NCBI GenBank assembly: GCA_013138865.1
Contig: WTBY01000015.1
Coordinates: forward strand, 1 to 64,000
DNA from: Helicobacteraceae bacterium
GTDB lineage: Bacteria; Campylobacterota; Campylobacteria; Campylobacterales; Sulfurimonadaceae
Direction: 5' to 3'
Length of the DNA stretch: 64,000 nucleotides
Part shown: positions 48,032 to 57,411 of the stretch, piece after piece
Layout of the letters: every line of letters begins with the position of its first letter
Position numbering within the stretch: the stretch's first letter is position 1
Translations under genes and position numbers: made by a program
Notes under the pieces: model-generated
What the model saw: only the letters and a program-made list of their open reading frames with translations
Database searches by the model: none
Told to the model about the DNA's origin: nothing

Positions 48032-48051
48032 ATCGATAAGGGGAAGTCCGT

Positions 48052-48684
48052 ATGACTAAGTTAGTAAAGAATACAGTAGTTAGTTTAGGTTTGGCTGCAT
48101 GTGAGGGTGACGATGCCCAAGCACTATTAGCATCAAGCATTGAATCAGCTACGTATATTATTGCTGGAATACTACGGACTTCACTTGACGCACAAGTGGG
48201 GAATATAAACCTCTACGATATTAAAGAATACTCATCTTTAATGTATGGAGGCACACCTCTTGTATTGAAGCTGACCAATGGATTTATTAATACAGCTACC
48301 AATGCCCTAGTAGTGGAGACATCTCCTTCATGGGAGAATGCTACATGGACAGTAATACCTGTAGAAGGATATATCCTAGAAAAAGAAAAGGGTCATGTAA
48401 AAATACTCAATGATCTGAGCATTGAAGTACGATTCATACGAGTAACGTATGATTCAGGATTTGCTGCCAAAGGTGACGCTCCGGGCAAAGCCTATACAGG
48501 TGTACCAGAATGGGCAATACAAGCCACTAAACTATTAGCAGTACATATGTACTCAGTAACACTAAGAGCCAAGAACTCAGCCAAAACTACAGGTGCTGTA
48601 GGCTTAACAGAAGTACCCCCCGCGGTTAATATTATGCTTGAAGGACACCATAGACTATTAAGTGGTAGTCTCTCACCAGTATGA
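48052..48684 (+). CDS. Head-tail connector-like protein
   Basis: 210 residues with AGGGGAAG ahead. N-terminal helices (DDAQALLASSIESATYIIAGIL) followed by a beta-rich middle (YGGTPLVLKL, ENATWTVIPVEGYILEKEKG) and a helical end match adaptor proteins (HK97 gp6 type). Order before a tail-completion protein supports the call. Confidence 0.6.
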   Translation: MTKLVKNTVVSLGLAACEGDDAQALLASSIESATYIIAGILRTSLDAQVGNINLYDIKEYSSLMYGGTPLVLKLTNGFINTATNALVVETSPSWENATWTVIPVEGYILEKEKGHVKILNDLSIEVRFIRVTYDSGFAAKGDAPGKAYTGVPEWAIQATKLLAVHMYSVTLRAKNSAKTTGAVGLTEVPPAVNIMLEGHHRLLSGSLSPV

Positions 48685-49124
48685 GTACGATAAGCCTACA
48701 GGTTGGACTACTAGGATCTATAGCACAAGTACAAAAGCTATTGCAGGAGACTAGTCCGGCAGTAGAAAAAGTATTGGATACGGCAGAAGCTGTAATACTT
48801 AACAGAATTAGAACAAGATTTCTCGCAGAAGTGGATACAGATGGTAAACCATGGATACCCTCAAAAGCAGGGCAGAAGAGAAGATCTTCCGGAGGCACAG
48901 GAACCTTATTTGCTTCAGGAGCATTATTTCATAGCATACATGCCATACGAGTTAGTACCACAGAACGATCAGTAACCTTCGATCAGACTCAAGCACCTTA
49001 TGGTGTTTACCATATGAGAGGAACTAAGCACTTACCTAAGAGGGAATTTTTGGGAGTGAATAGTTCTGATGTAGCGGCTGTTACTAGCGTATTGACAAAA
49101 GCATTAGAGAGAGGATCATTGTAA
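48681..49124 (+). CDS. Tail completion / virion morphogenesis protein
   Basis: 147 residues overlapping the connector gene by 4 bp. DGKPWIPSKAGQKRRSSGG, TLFASGALFHSIHAI, then AQAPYGVYHMRGTKHLPKREFLG fit the phage virion morphogenesis family (Mu gpG, P2 gpS). It would join heads and tails. Confidence 0.75.
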   Translation: MSTISLQVGLLGSIAQVQKLLQETSPAVEKVLDTAEAVILNRIRTRFLAEVDTDGKPWIPSKAGQKRRSSGGTGTLFASGALFHSIHAIRVSTTERSVTFDQTQAPYGVYHMRGTKHLPKREFLGVNSSDVAAVTSVLTKALERGSL

Positions 49125-49549
49125 TGGCAGACTTAGTACAAGAGTGTATTGATGACATTAAAGCTAAAGTAGAAACAGTCACAGCACTAAAGAATAAAAT
49201 AGCGTTCTATTACCACATAGATGAGATGTTGGATGAGAATAACATCCTTAAATTCCCAGCAGTCGCCATAGTGTATGAGGGAATGAACTCACAGGATAGT
49301 AAGAACAAGGGTCTATCTAATCAGGCAACATTTGGTGTGTACATGATTGGGTGTGCGGGTAAGCCAGCAAAACCAGAATTAGAAACCATCACCCTATTAA
49401 AGAGTTTGAGAGATAGTGTTAAGAACTCTAAGTCACCAACAGCACATGATTGGAACTTTGTAGGCGAGCATATTATCCAACTACCAGTATCTTCAGCATC
49501 AGGAACAGCATACAGGCAGGGATGGATGACTCAGTTAATGATCAGCTAG
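49124..49549 (+). CDS. Tail terminator-like protein
   Basis: 141 residues overlapping the previous gene. The pattern of a helical N-terminus, FPAVAIVYEGMNSQDS, FGVYMIGCAG, and LLKSLRDSVKN agrees with tail terminator or Mu gp37-like proteins in this position. Moderately supported by order. Confidence 0.6.
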   Translation: MADLVQECIDDIKAKVETVTALKNKIAFYYHIDEMLDENNILKFPAVAIVYEGMNSQDSKNKGLSNQATFGVYMIGCAGKPAKPELETITLLKSLRDSVKNSKSPTAHDWNFVGEHIIQLPVSSASGTAYRQGWMTQLMIS

Positions 49550-49620
49550 TGTTGTTATAATTGAGTAGAAGCTATATCCTTAAACCTGAACCCCGTATAA
49601 CCTTGGTAGGAGTACAATTT

Positions 49621-49815
49621 ATGTCTGAAAAAGTTGAAGTTGAGATTGTGATACACGGTCACCAACATGGCGGTTCACTTGTTAAGAAAGGTGAGTCAGT
49701 ATATGTATCACCAGTAATAGCAACATGGATGGAAGATAATGGGGTGGGGCTAGTAAAACAGTCACGCACAGAAACCAAGCCTAGTAAGACATCACGTACT
49801 ACTAACAGTAAATAA
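49621..49815 (+). CDS. Small tail-region protein of unknown function
   Basis: 64 residues from ATG 49621 with TAGGAG 8 bp upstream; an in-frame TTG at 49561 lacks a site. VEVEIVIHGHQHGGSLVKKGESVYVSPVIATWM resembles the small DUF7210-like proteins in tail modules. Basic, Ser/Thr-rich tail. Confidence 0.55.
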   Translation: MSEKVEVEIVIHGHQHGGSLVKKGESVYVSPVIATWMEDNGVGLVKQSRTETKPSKTSRTTNSK

Positions 49816-49835
49816 TCTAATAGGAGCACCTACTA

Positions 49836-50624
49836 ATGGCACAGCATTTAGTAACATCAAATTATTACAGTGGTCAGGGCATCGTAATGATTGCCACTAA
49901 AAACTCTACAACAGGTGAGCCAGAAGGCTTTGTTCCTGTAGGTAACGTAACCGCACTGTCTCTTGAAACGTCAATCACTAAAGATGAGCATAAAGAATCG
50001 ACTTCAGGTTCTCGTGCCGTTGATAAAGTGTTAGCGACTGAAACAAGCATTTCATTCTCAGCCACTATGGAATCATTAAACCAAGAAAACTTGGCTTATG
50101 CTTTACGGGGCACCACTGCAGATATTCCAGCAGGTACACAAACAGTAACATCGTACACAGCACGACTAGGTAAGATCGAGCCATTAGGTCATATCAAAGT
50201 GTCGGCTGTAGTAATTCAAGATGATGCCGATACCAATACCTACGTAGAAGGTGACAACTATCGTTTAGATGCTGACACTGGCTCTATCTACATTATGACT
50301 GCAGCAGAGCAAACAGCAGCATTAGCAGTAAATTCAATCACTGACTTAGACACGCTCCATATTGCCTACAGTTTTGAAGACCAAAAAGTAATGAATGCTT
50401 TAACTGGTGCCGCAGAAGTTCGTTGGGTACGTTTTGAAGGTCTTAATACCGCAGACAGCAATGCTCCTGTAGTAGTAGATATTTTCAAAATGGAAGCTGA
50501 CTTGTTAGCAACACTTGCATTAATCTCAGATGATATTCAGTCTGCAGATTTAACAGGTGCTGTATTGTCTGACTCTACTCGACAATCAGGCTCTAAGCAC
50601 TTCAAGCAAACTAGCTTAACGTAA
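49836..50624 (+). CDS. Major tail tube protein, paralogue 1 (highly expressed)
   Basis: 262 residues with AGGAGC upstream. Shares YYSGQGIVM(I/L)AT, EGF(V/L)P(V/I)GNV, SIYIMTAAEQ and VRFEGLN with the next gene, about half of residues alike. The GGT/CGT/GAA/AAC codon bias equals that of the capsid gene, so this is probably the main tail tube subunit. Confidence 0.75.
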   Translation: MAQHLVTSNYYSGQGIVMIATKNSTTGEPEGFVPVGNVTALSLETSITKDEHKESTSGSRAVDKVLATETSISFSATMESLNQENLAYALRGTTADIPAGTQTVTSYTARLGKIEPLGHIKVSAVVIQDDADTNTYVEGDNYRLDADTGSIYIMTAAEQTAALAVNSITDLDTLHIAYSFEDQKVMNALTGAAEVRWVRFEGLNTADSNAPVVVDIFKMEADLLATLALISDDIQSADLTGAVLSDSTRQSGSKHFKQTSLT

Positions 50625-50634
50625 GGCAAACAGC

Positions 50635-51429
50635 ATGGCAGTTCATAGCGTAGTATCAAAGTACTATTCTGGGCAAGGGATTGTCATGCTAGCCACACGC
50701 GATATTAATGGGGATGCGGAAGGATTCCTCCCCATTGGTAACGTATCAGAGTTAAAAGTATCTACCAGCATAGCAACCCTAGATCACAAGACCACAGAAC
50801 ACGGTACTAGTGGTATAGATAAGAAGCTACAAACAGAGACTGCAGTAAACATCTCTATGGTGTTTGAGTCTATTGATGCAGATAACCTTAAGCTAGGATT
50901 ACAAGGTGACCTAACAATAGTGCCTGCGGGATCAGGAATAGTAGGACCGAATACTACCTCAGTAGCCCTAGGTAGAAGCTATGACATAGGAGCCTTAAAG
51001 GTATCTAATGTTGTAGTTAAGAACTCAGCAGAAAACATTACCTACGAAGAAGGTAAGAACTACACTATCAATGCTAATTCAGGTTCGATATACTACATGA
51101 CAGCGGCTGAACAAGTCCTAGCATCACCTATCACCACTTTAGTGGATGCATCTGAAGTACACATTACTTCATACGACACAGCAGGCTACAAAGAAATACA
51201 CGCATTAACCCAAGACCTAGCCACAAGATGGTTAAGGTTTGAAGGGCTTAATACCGTAGATACAGAAGAACCTGTTATCGTGGATGTGTATAAATTTAGT
51301 ATAGGATCAATAGCAGAGTTATCGTTAATATCAGACGATATAGCTGGTCTTCCAATGGAGGGATCAGTACTACTAGATCCAACCAAATTGACCGGATCAA
51401 AATATTATAGGGTTCGGTCTACAACCTAG
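50635..51429 (+). CDS. Tail tube protein, paralogue 2
   Basis: 264 residues, 10 bp after its paralogue. Same fold by sequence but ordinary codon use, so lower expression; it may form a tube end, a minor ring or an alternative subunit. Its YYSGQGIVMLAT, FLPIGNV and SIYYMTAAEQ segments align directly with paralogue 1. Confidence 0.75.
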   Translation: MAVHSVVSKYYSGQGIVMLATRDINGDAEGFLPIGNVSELKVSTSIATLDHKTTEHGTSGIDKKLQTETAVNISMVFESIDADNLKLGLQGDLTIVPAGSGIVGPNTTSVALGRSYDIGALKVSNVVVKNSAENITYEEGKNYTINANSGSIYYMTAAEQVLASPITTLVDASEVHITSYDTAGYKEIHALTQDLATRWLRFEGLNTVDTEEPVIVDVYKFSIGSIAELSLISDDIAGLPMEGSVLLDPTKLTGSKYYRVRSTT

Positions 51430-51440
51430 AGGTATGTAGT

Positions 51441-51860
51441 ATGAGTTTAGCTGACTTAGTAACCCAGAATGAAGTAGTAACAATCAAAGTCAAAAATAAG
51501 AAAGTAGATGTTGAGGTATACCCCCTAACTATTGGCGATATTGGTTTATTATTGAAAGATTACGGTACCCAAGTAGAATCACTATTTGCCGGAACCACCA
51601 GCACAGCCGCATTACTCCAAAAAGCACCGGAACTAGTAGCCGGGATCATTGCTTACGGAACACGAAACCCAGAAGAAATTGAACACGCGAAACAGCTATC
51701 CTTTGGTAACCAAGTTAAAATACTCAAAGCTATATGGGCACTCACAGAAGTGGAGCCGGAAGAGTTGGGAAACATGGCAAGCCACTTGTTAGAGGGAATA
51801 CTTCAAGTGGCAGGAGCAATCAACACAAGCAAACTAGCAATGGCGGCAGAGAAATCCTAA
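51441..51860 (+). CDS. Tail assembly chaperone G
   Basis: 139 residues, the product read without frameshift. Position just before the tape measure and the slippery GGGAAAC at 51767-51773 mark it as the lambda gpG counterpart: a chaperone that binds the tape measure during tail assembly and is not in the virion. Confidence 0.8.
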   Translation: MSLADLVTQNEVVTIKVKNKKVDVEVYPLTIGDIGLLLKDYGTQVESLFAGTTSTAALLQKAPELVAGIIAYGTRNPEEIEHAKQLSFGNQVKILKAIWALTEVEPEELGNMASHLLEGILQVAGAINTSKLAMAAEKS

Positions 51861-52081
51861 CATGGTTTTCAGAAGTAGTGGAGGCATTAGTATCTAGTGG
51901 GCATACCAGTACCGAGGTGTTACAGTACACAACAAGACAGGCTATCGCGTACCATAGTTTAGCAATACGGAGAGTTAGTAAAGATCGTATGCTAGAAGCT
52001 ACAACTATGAGGGCGGCACACTTAGCCAATGATGATGAGTGGCAAAAGTATATGGGACTTCTAGGCAATGGCAAGTACTGA
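51441..52081 (+). CDS. Tail assembly chaperone GT (-1 frameshift product)
   Basis: A -1 shift at G GGA AAC moves the ribosome to the frame that continues KHGKPLVRG... to ILTWFSEVVEALVSS and stops at 52079-52081, giving about 213 residues. The T part (from residue about 112) has the usual helical content with EWQKYMGLLG at the end. The downstream frame has an ATG at 51734, but no ribosome site. Lambda and most long-tailed phages make GT this way. Confidence 0.8.
51767..51773 (+). promoter_or_regulatory. -1 ribosomal frameshift slippery site GGGAAAC
   Basis: In gene G frame the codons read TTG GGA AAC, so G GGA AAC is a textbook X XXY YYZ heptamer. The shifted frame remains open for 102 codons. 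Confidence 0.85.
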
Positions 52082-55000
52082 TTTAGAGATTGTAATACGG
52101 GCTAAGAATGAAGCCTCCAAAGTATTAGCAGATCTAACAAAGAAACTACAGGACGTAGATCGTGAGCTTAAGAAATTAGGCGGCACTAATACTGATGGTG
52201 TGTCGGAAGATTTAGAGGATGCGGCAGATGCTGCAGAGGATCTACAGGAAGGTCTTGAAGGTGCCTCAGAATCAGCAGAAGAGTTAGCCAACACTTCAGG
52301 CTTAGACGACATATCTGATGATTTGGATGAGGGTGCTGAATCAGCCAAACAACTAGAGAAAGATCTTGATACTGTAGCTAAAGCCGCTGGGGTAATTGGG
52401 GTAGCCATTACCGCGGCATTAGGTCTTAGTATTGCCAAGGCAGGAGAGTTCTCTCAAGCACTAGCAGAAGTATCAACCCTATTAGATACAACTGAAGTTG
52501 ATATGGACGGTGTTGCCAAATCAATTAAAGACCTATCCTCTGAGTTCGGGCAAGATAGACTACTAGCAGTAAAAGCGTACTACGACATCATATCTTCTGG
52601 CGCAACGGCAGGTGTGGACGCTAATACCAAACTAGAACAAGCAATGAAGCTTGCTTTAGGTGGAGCTACCGATGTAGCCACAGCCGCAGATGGTTTAACC
52701 ACGGTATTAAATGCCTATAATTTAGAAACCAGCCAAGCGGCAGAAGTTACTGATGTAATGTTTGCCACCATGAAAGGCGGTAAGACTACCATCCCTGAAT
52801 TGTCAGCATCAATGGCACAAGTAGCACCCTTTGCTGCAGCATTAGGCGTAGACTTTAAAGAAGTATCTGCGGCTATGATTGGTATGACCAAGCAGGGCAC
52901 CAGAACCTCCATAGGCTTCACCCAGTTAAAAGCATTGTTGCAGGGATTAGTACGCCCCACAGAAGGATTAGTAGCAGCCTTCAAAGAGTACTCAGGAACC
53001 ACTGCAGAAAACCTCCTGAGAACGGAAGGGTTAGGTGCGGCAATGGAAGTCTTAAATAAGGCTACCAATGGCAATAAAGGTCAACTGATACAGCTACTGG
53101 GGTCGGTAGAAGCAGTAACCGCGGCAATGCAATTATCAGGAGATAATGCATTTAGAATGGCTGAGGGCATGGCTTCTGTTGCAGCATCTACAGGAGAAGC
53201 AGATAGAGCCGTAGCTAAAATGGCTGAAGACCCAGCACACCAATTATCAACAGCACTAAAAGATATAGGAGATTTAGTTGATGCTATAGGACTAACCTTG
53301 CTCCCAGCATTAGCAGATGTTGCCGTTATATTTGGTGACTTAGCTAAAAGTATGGAGGAGTGGATTAAGGATAATGAGGTACTAGCAGGAATCATAATAG
53401 GTAGTATTGCAGTCTTTGGGTTATTAGCCACAGCTATTGGAGCCTTAAGTTTAGCCTTTGCCGGTGGTAAGGCTGGAATGTTAGCCCTACGCAATATTAT
53501 AAAAAGTGTAGGGGTAGAAGCCTTACTGACATCTACCAAGCTGAATTCAGCATACTCAGCTACAGCCACCTATGGGGCGGTATCAGCTAAATCAGCCGTA
53601 GGTGTAGGGGTATTAACTACAGCCATAAATGTACTGGCTAGAGCCACTCTAGTATTGTCTGCCTTATGGGGAGCCAAGAAAATATTAGATTTAGCAGGAG
53701 CAATGCTAGAAACTAAAAAGTATATGGACATAGCCTCAGACTCAGTAGGGCACCATGAAGATGTACTGAAGGAACTACTAGCTACCAAAGAACAGATATT
53801 AGCTAAAGAGTTAGCATTATCAGAAGGTAACAAGAATCTTAATGATAATAACCTTAAGGATCTAGAGAGCTATGAGAAAGACCTAAGATCTAGGCTAGCA
53901 AAAATACAAGAAGCCAAAGCAGATGCCGTAAGATCTGACGTGCAATTGGAATTATTTGGTGTTAGTTTTGGGGACACCGTATCAGATGCTGATAAAGCTG
54001 AGATAGAAGCGGAGTACCAGACCACACTATCAAGACTTGCTTCAGTAATAAAAGCACAAAGGCAGATCTCAACTACTGAAGCAGTAGTCCAACTAGAAAT
54101 AGCCAATGAGGAAGATTTCGAGCACATAGCAGAAACGGTGGACGCAGTTAGGGAATCGTTAGACACACTTAATGATGCTAATTACTCCACGTCCATATCT
54201 GAATTGGAGAGGCTAGGTAAGGCGGTAGACAAAGCCTTTAGTGGTAGCAGTGTTTTAGACCAACAGCAAGCCCACAGTGAGCTAGTGGCGGCTAAAATTA
54301 TTGCTGAAAGAAGGTATGCTCAAGTAGCTGTATCCATTGCAGAGAGAACAGCTATATCTCAGAAAAACATTATAGAAAGAACTATAACTGATGAGACTGA
54401 AAGGGCAGATGCTATCAAAGGTGTGGTAGAAACTCTTGGTGCAGATAGAATTGCCATTGCCCAAAGAACAGAATCAGCCCTAGCAGGATTACTTCAGACC
54501 TCAGAGGCTAAGTACGAGAAGTACGCAGCTAAAGTTAAATCCCTAGAAGCCTCCATTAATACTGAGGATGATAATTATGAGGGAGAGCAACAAGCTATCC
54601 TTGATAAGAGATTATCTGATTACCAAATATACCAGAACAGAAGAGAACAGCTAGAATCATTAGCTTCTGAAGCCACACGAGCATTAATCAATAAAGATTA
54701 TGATGAGCTAGAAGCTATAGGTAAGAAGCAGAAGGCTCTAGCTAAAGAGATAAGTACTGAAGTAACCAATCCTACTGGTGATGTTGTAATATCCCAGTAC
54801 AAGGCAGAACAAGAGTCTTTAGCACAGTTAAAAATAGGTCATGATAATGTAAACCTAGCTAACAAGAAAAGATTGGAAGATGCTGAACGTGCAGAGAAAG
54901 GTGAATTATCTAACCTAACCTCACTATCAGAAAGGCTAAATACCGTAAAAGATACTATTACAGCCTTACAGAAGGAAACATTAGAGTTAAATATTAATCC

Positions 55001-55637
55001 TAATGTCTCTAATGTTAGATCCACATTAGATAGCTTACTCAATGAATACACCGCAGTTGATATAGGTATTACTGTAGATCGTGAAGGGTTAGCAGAGGAT
55101 ATGCAATTAGCCTTAGATGCTTTAGGAGCAGGAGGAGACCTGTTACTTACACCAGAGATAGTACCCGATTCAAGGGAGATAGATGACAAAATTTCTGAGA
55201 TAGTAACCTCACTGACGAAAGAGTACACCGTAGTAATTAACTACAAAGAAAATAATAAACCTCAGTATATTACTAGGGCACAAGGTGGCGCTGTAGATGG
55301 ATATGCTACTGGGGGTAAAGTTACTGGACCGGGATCTGGAACTAGTGATTCCATTATGGCTATGTTGTCTAATGGTGAGTATGTAATTAGAGCCGCAGCA
55401 GTACAGAAATATGGGTTAAACCTCCTAGACATGATCAATGGTTTAAGCATGCCTAGCAGACCATCCTTTAAGTTTGCCACTGGAGGGTTAGTTGGACCGG
55501 ATACAGTATCTAGCCCTAATGAGGTAGTAGACGTAAATCTAACCTTCAATGCTAATAGCTACGAACTACGAGGATCTAGGGAGGAAGTTAAGAGATTGAC
55601 TACTGCCATGAAGAATATTACTAGAGGGCAATTGTAA
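52068..55637 (+). CDS. Tape measure protein
   Basis: 1189 residues, overlapping the GT stop by 14 bp. An acidic coiled-coil N-terminus (EDAADAAEDLQEGLEG), hydrophobic segments near 105, 440-470 (IIIGSIAVFGLLATAIGAL) and 510-540, long helical repeats near 580-980, and a Gly-rich C-terminal part (AQGGAVDGYATGGKVTGPGSG, then NGEYVIRAAAV) are typical of tape measures. It sets tail length and passes into the host membrane at DNA entry. The length corresponds to a tail of roughly 150-180 nm by the usual helix rule (inference). Confidence 0.9.
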   Translation: MASTDLEIVIRAKNEASKVLADLTKKLQDVDRELKKLGGTNTDGVSEDLEDAADAAEDLQEGLEGASESAEELANTSGLDDISDDLDEGAESAKQLEKDLDTVAKAAGVIGVAITAALGLSIAKAGEFSQALAEVSTLLDTTEVDMDGVAKSIKDLSSEFGQDRLLAVKAYYDIISSGATAGVDANTKLEQAMKLALGGATDVATAADGLTTVLNAYNLETSQAAEVTDVMFATMKGGKTTIPELSASMAQVAPFAAALGVDFKEVSAAMIGMTKQGTRTSIGFTQLKALLQGLVRPTEGLVAAFKEYSGTTAENLLRTEGLGAAMEVLNKATNGNKGQLIQLLGSVEAVTAAMQLSGDNAFRMAEGMASVAASTGEADRAVAKMAEDPAHQLSTALKDIGDLVDAIGLTLLPALADVAVIFGDLAKSMEEWIKDNEVLAGIIIGSIAVFGLLATAIGALSLAFAGGKAGMLALRNIIKSVGVEALLTSTKLNSAYSATATYGAVSAKSAVGVGVLTTAINVLARATLVLSALWGAKKILDLAGAMLETKKYMDIASDSVGHHEDVLKELLATKEQILAKELALSEGNKNLNDNNLKDLESYEKDLRSRLAKIQEAKADAVRSDVQLELFGVSFGDTVSDADKAEIEAEYQTTLSRLASVIKAQRQISTTEAVVQLEIANEEDFEHIAETVDAVRESLDTLNDANYSTSISELERLGKAVDKAFSGSSVLDQQQAHSELVAAKIIAERRYAQVAVSIAERTAISQKNIIERTITDETERADAIKGVVETLGADRIAIAQRTESALAGLLQTSEAKYEKYAAKVKSLEASINTEDDNYEGEQQAILDKRLSDYQIYQNRREQLESLASEATRALINKDYDELEAIGKKQKALAKEISTEVTNPTGDVVISQYKAEQESLAQLKIGHDNVNLANKKRLEDAERAEKGELSNLTSLSERLNTVKDTITALQKETLELNINPNVSNVRSTLDSLLNEYTAVDIGITVDREGLAEDMQLALDALGAGGDLLLTPEIVPDSREIDDKISEIVTSLTKEYTVVINYKENNKPQYITRAQGGAVDGYATGGKVTGPGSGTSDSIMAMLSNGEYVIRAAAVQKYGLNLLDMINGLSMPSRPSFKFATGGLVGPDTVSSPNEVVDVNLTFNANSYELRGSREEVKRLTTAMKNITRGQL

Positions 55638-56020
55638 TGGCTGTAACATTAGGCGGAATAGTTCTACCAGACTCATTAGTATGGGCAGATAGAAATTCTA
55701 TACCCTCAGTAGAGCAAACTAGAATTAGAACTCTAGGAGGGAAGCAACTCATCTATGCAAATGCAATAGTAAGAGGGCAAGATATAACATTGGTAGCCAC
55801 CCAAAATACAGGTTGGATGACACTAGCCCAGATCAATAGTCTACAATCCTTGGCAGAGGTGCCAGGAGCAGAGTATACTTTAGTGTATGGTGGAGCCACA
55901 GAACAAGTAGTATTCAGACATGATCAGGCACCAGCCTTAGACCTATCGCCATTAATAGCTAGAACAGATCCTATAGCGGGAGACTATTACATAGGCACTA
56001 TAAAACTAGTTACAGTGTAA
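55637..56020 (+). CDS. Tail tip protein of unknown type
   Basis: 127 residues overlapping the tape measure stop (TAATG). Beta-rich (VTLGGIVLPDSLVWADR, DITLVATQNTGWM). Distal tail proteins lie in this position, but this one is short. Function assigned by order only. Confidence 0.5.
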   Translation: MAVTLGGIVLPDSLVWADRNSIPSVEQTRIRTLGGKQLIYANAIVRGQDITLVATQNTGWMTLAQINSLQSLAEVPGAEYTLVYGGATEQVVFRHDQAPALDLSPLIARTDPIAGDYYIGTIKLVTV

Positions 56021-56039
56021 CCACTATTGGAGTCATATT

Positions 56040-56396
56040 ATGGAACATCAGAACGGAACCAGACGGGTACTAGAAGCACCAACCCGAGAAACAGTAGGCA
56101 GCCAAATGAGACACCCTACTAGCCCAGAACGATTGGCAGAGCAAGAAGAAGCCAACAGAATACAAGACACACACCTATACCCTTCAAGAGTGGATAGTGG
56201 TGGTCCGTATAACAATGAGCGTAGTAGACGAGGAATAACCATTAGAGATCAACTAGCAATGAATGCTATGTCATCCTTAATCACTAGTGGCGAAACCAAT
56301 GCTGATGAAGTGGCGCGTAAGTCTTACAAGCTTGCTGATGCTATGATAAAACGCATGAGAGATACACGAAATAATCAATTGAACAGAGGCGAATAG
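56040..56396 (+). CDS. Protein of unknown function in the tail module
   Basis: 118 residues. Arg/Glu/Asn-rich, probably helical (TIRDQLAMNAMSSLI, ADEVARKSYKLADAMIKRM) and partly disordered at the N-terminus. No family recognised. Confidence 0.55.
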   Translation: MEHQNGTRRVLEAPTRETVGSQMRHPTSPERLAEQEEANRIQDTHLYPSRVDSGGPYNNERSRRGITIRDQLAMNAMSSLITSGETNADEVARKSYKLADAMIKRMRDTRNNQLNRGE

Positions 56397-56399
56397 GCT

Positions 56400-57401
56400 A
56401 TGAGTATTGAACAAATTGAAATCAAATGGTACAAGGCTCAAGAGTCTAATGATCAACCAACCAATGGTGGACGATTATCCCCTAACGTATCAACTTCAAA
56501 CGTAAAGAATAATGTATGGCCCGATGTACCGGAATCTGAGCGTACTGCAGGTAGTACCAAATATAGAAAGCTATTTATCAAGATAGATGACATAGAAGAT
56601 TTGACCTTACAAGATTCAAAAGTATTTGTGGAACACCACACAGAAGCAGACGATTCAGTAGCTATATTCCCAGCGACACAAACAGATACACAAACAGATT
56701 TATCAGGGACTGAGCGATTGTATGGTTGTGGTCAGTTAGCCGCAGATGTGGCACCAGCCGTAGCCTCTATTACAGTAGCCACGGAAGATGTTTTATACAA
56801 TATGTTTAGAAACGGGGACAAGATCCGTATATCTGATAAGACTGATATTAATGATAATGGTGGGTCAGAGGAATACGTAACAATTAATGGCGTACCTTCC
56901 TACGCAGGAGATGTAGCAACTATTGCTATCACACCAGTATTATCGGCAGCCTATGCCGCAGCTAACACACGAGTATCCAGTGTTATTGAAGTAGGGGATA
57001 TTGGTACAGTGGTAACAGCCGCATCCGTGACTTCAGCTAGTACCGGTGCTTACGATGATACTACCTACCCTATTGCACTAAGTAATGTTGGTTGTATTGA
57101 ACAAGATTGGACATTAACCTTTACTGATGCAACGTCATTTACTGTAAGTGGATCAGTAGTAGGAGCTATCGATACGGGCACAACATCAACACAAACAGTA
57201 CCTGTAAATCCAGACTTCTCACAACCATACTTCACACTAGAAGCGAATGGGTTTTCAGGCGGGTTTTTGGCAGGAGACACCATTACGTTTACAACATCAC
57301 CAGCCGCATACCCAATATGGTATAGACGAGATGTTCCAGCAGCATCAGCCTCGTTAGCAGCTAACTCAGTAACTATTGTTGTAGATGGTGAGTCTACTTA
57401 G
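56400..57401 (+). CDS. Tail structural protein
   Basis: 333 residues. Thr/Ser/Val/Asp-rich, with beta-sandwich-like repeats. The N-terminal region (IKWYKAQESNDQPTNGGRLS ... YRKLFIKI) recalls phage proteins that sit at the tail tip. Ends 10 bp before the next gene. Confidence 0.55.
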   Translation: MSIEQIEIKWYKAQESNDQPTNGGRLSPNVSTSNVKNNVWPDVPESERTAGSTKYRKLFIKIDDIEDLTLQDSKVFVEHHTEADDSVAIFPATQTDTQTDLSGTERLYGCGQLAADVAPAVASITVATEDVLYNMFRNGDKIRISDKTDINDNGGSEEYVTINGVPSYAGDVATIAITPVLSAAYAAANTRVSSVIEVGDIGTVVTAASVTSASTGAYDDTTYPIALSNVGCIEQDWTLTFTDATSFTVSGSVVGAIDTGTTSTQTVPVNPDFSQPYFTLEANGFSGGFLAGDTITFTTSPAAYPIWYRRDVPAASASLAANSVTIVVDGEST

Positions 57402-57411
57402 GGCGTAAGTA

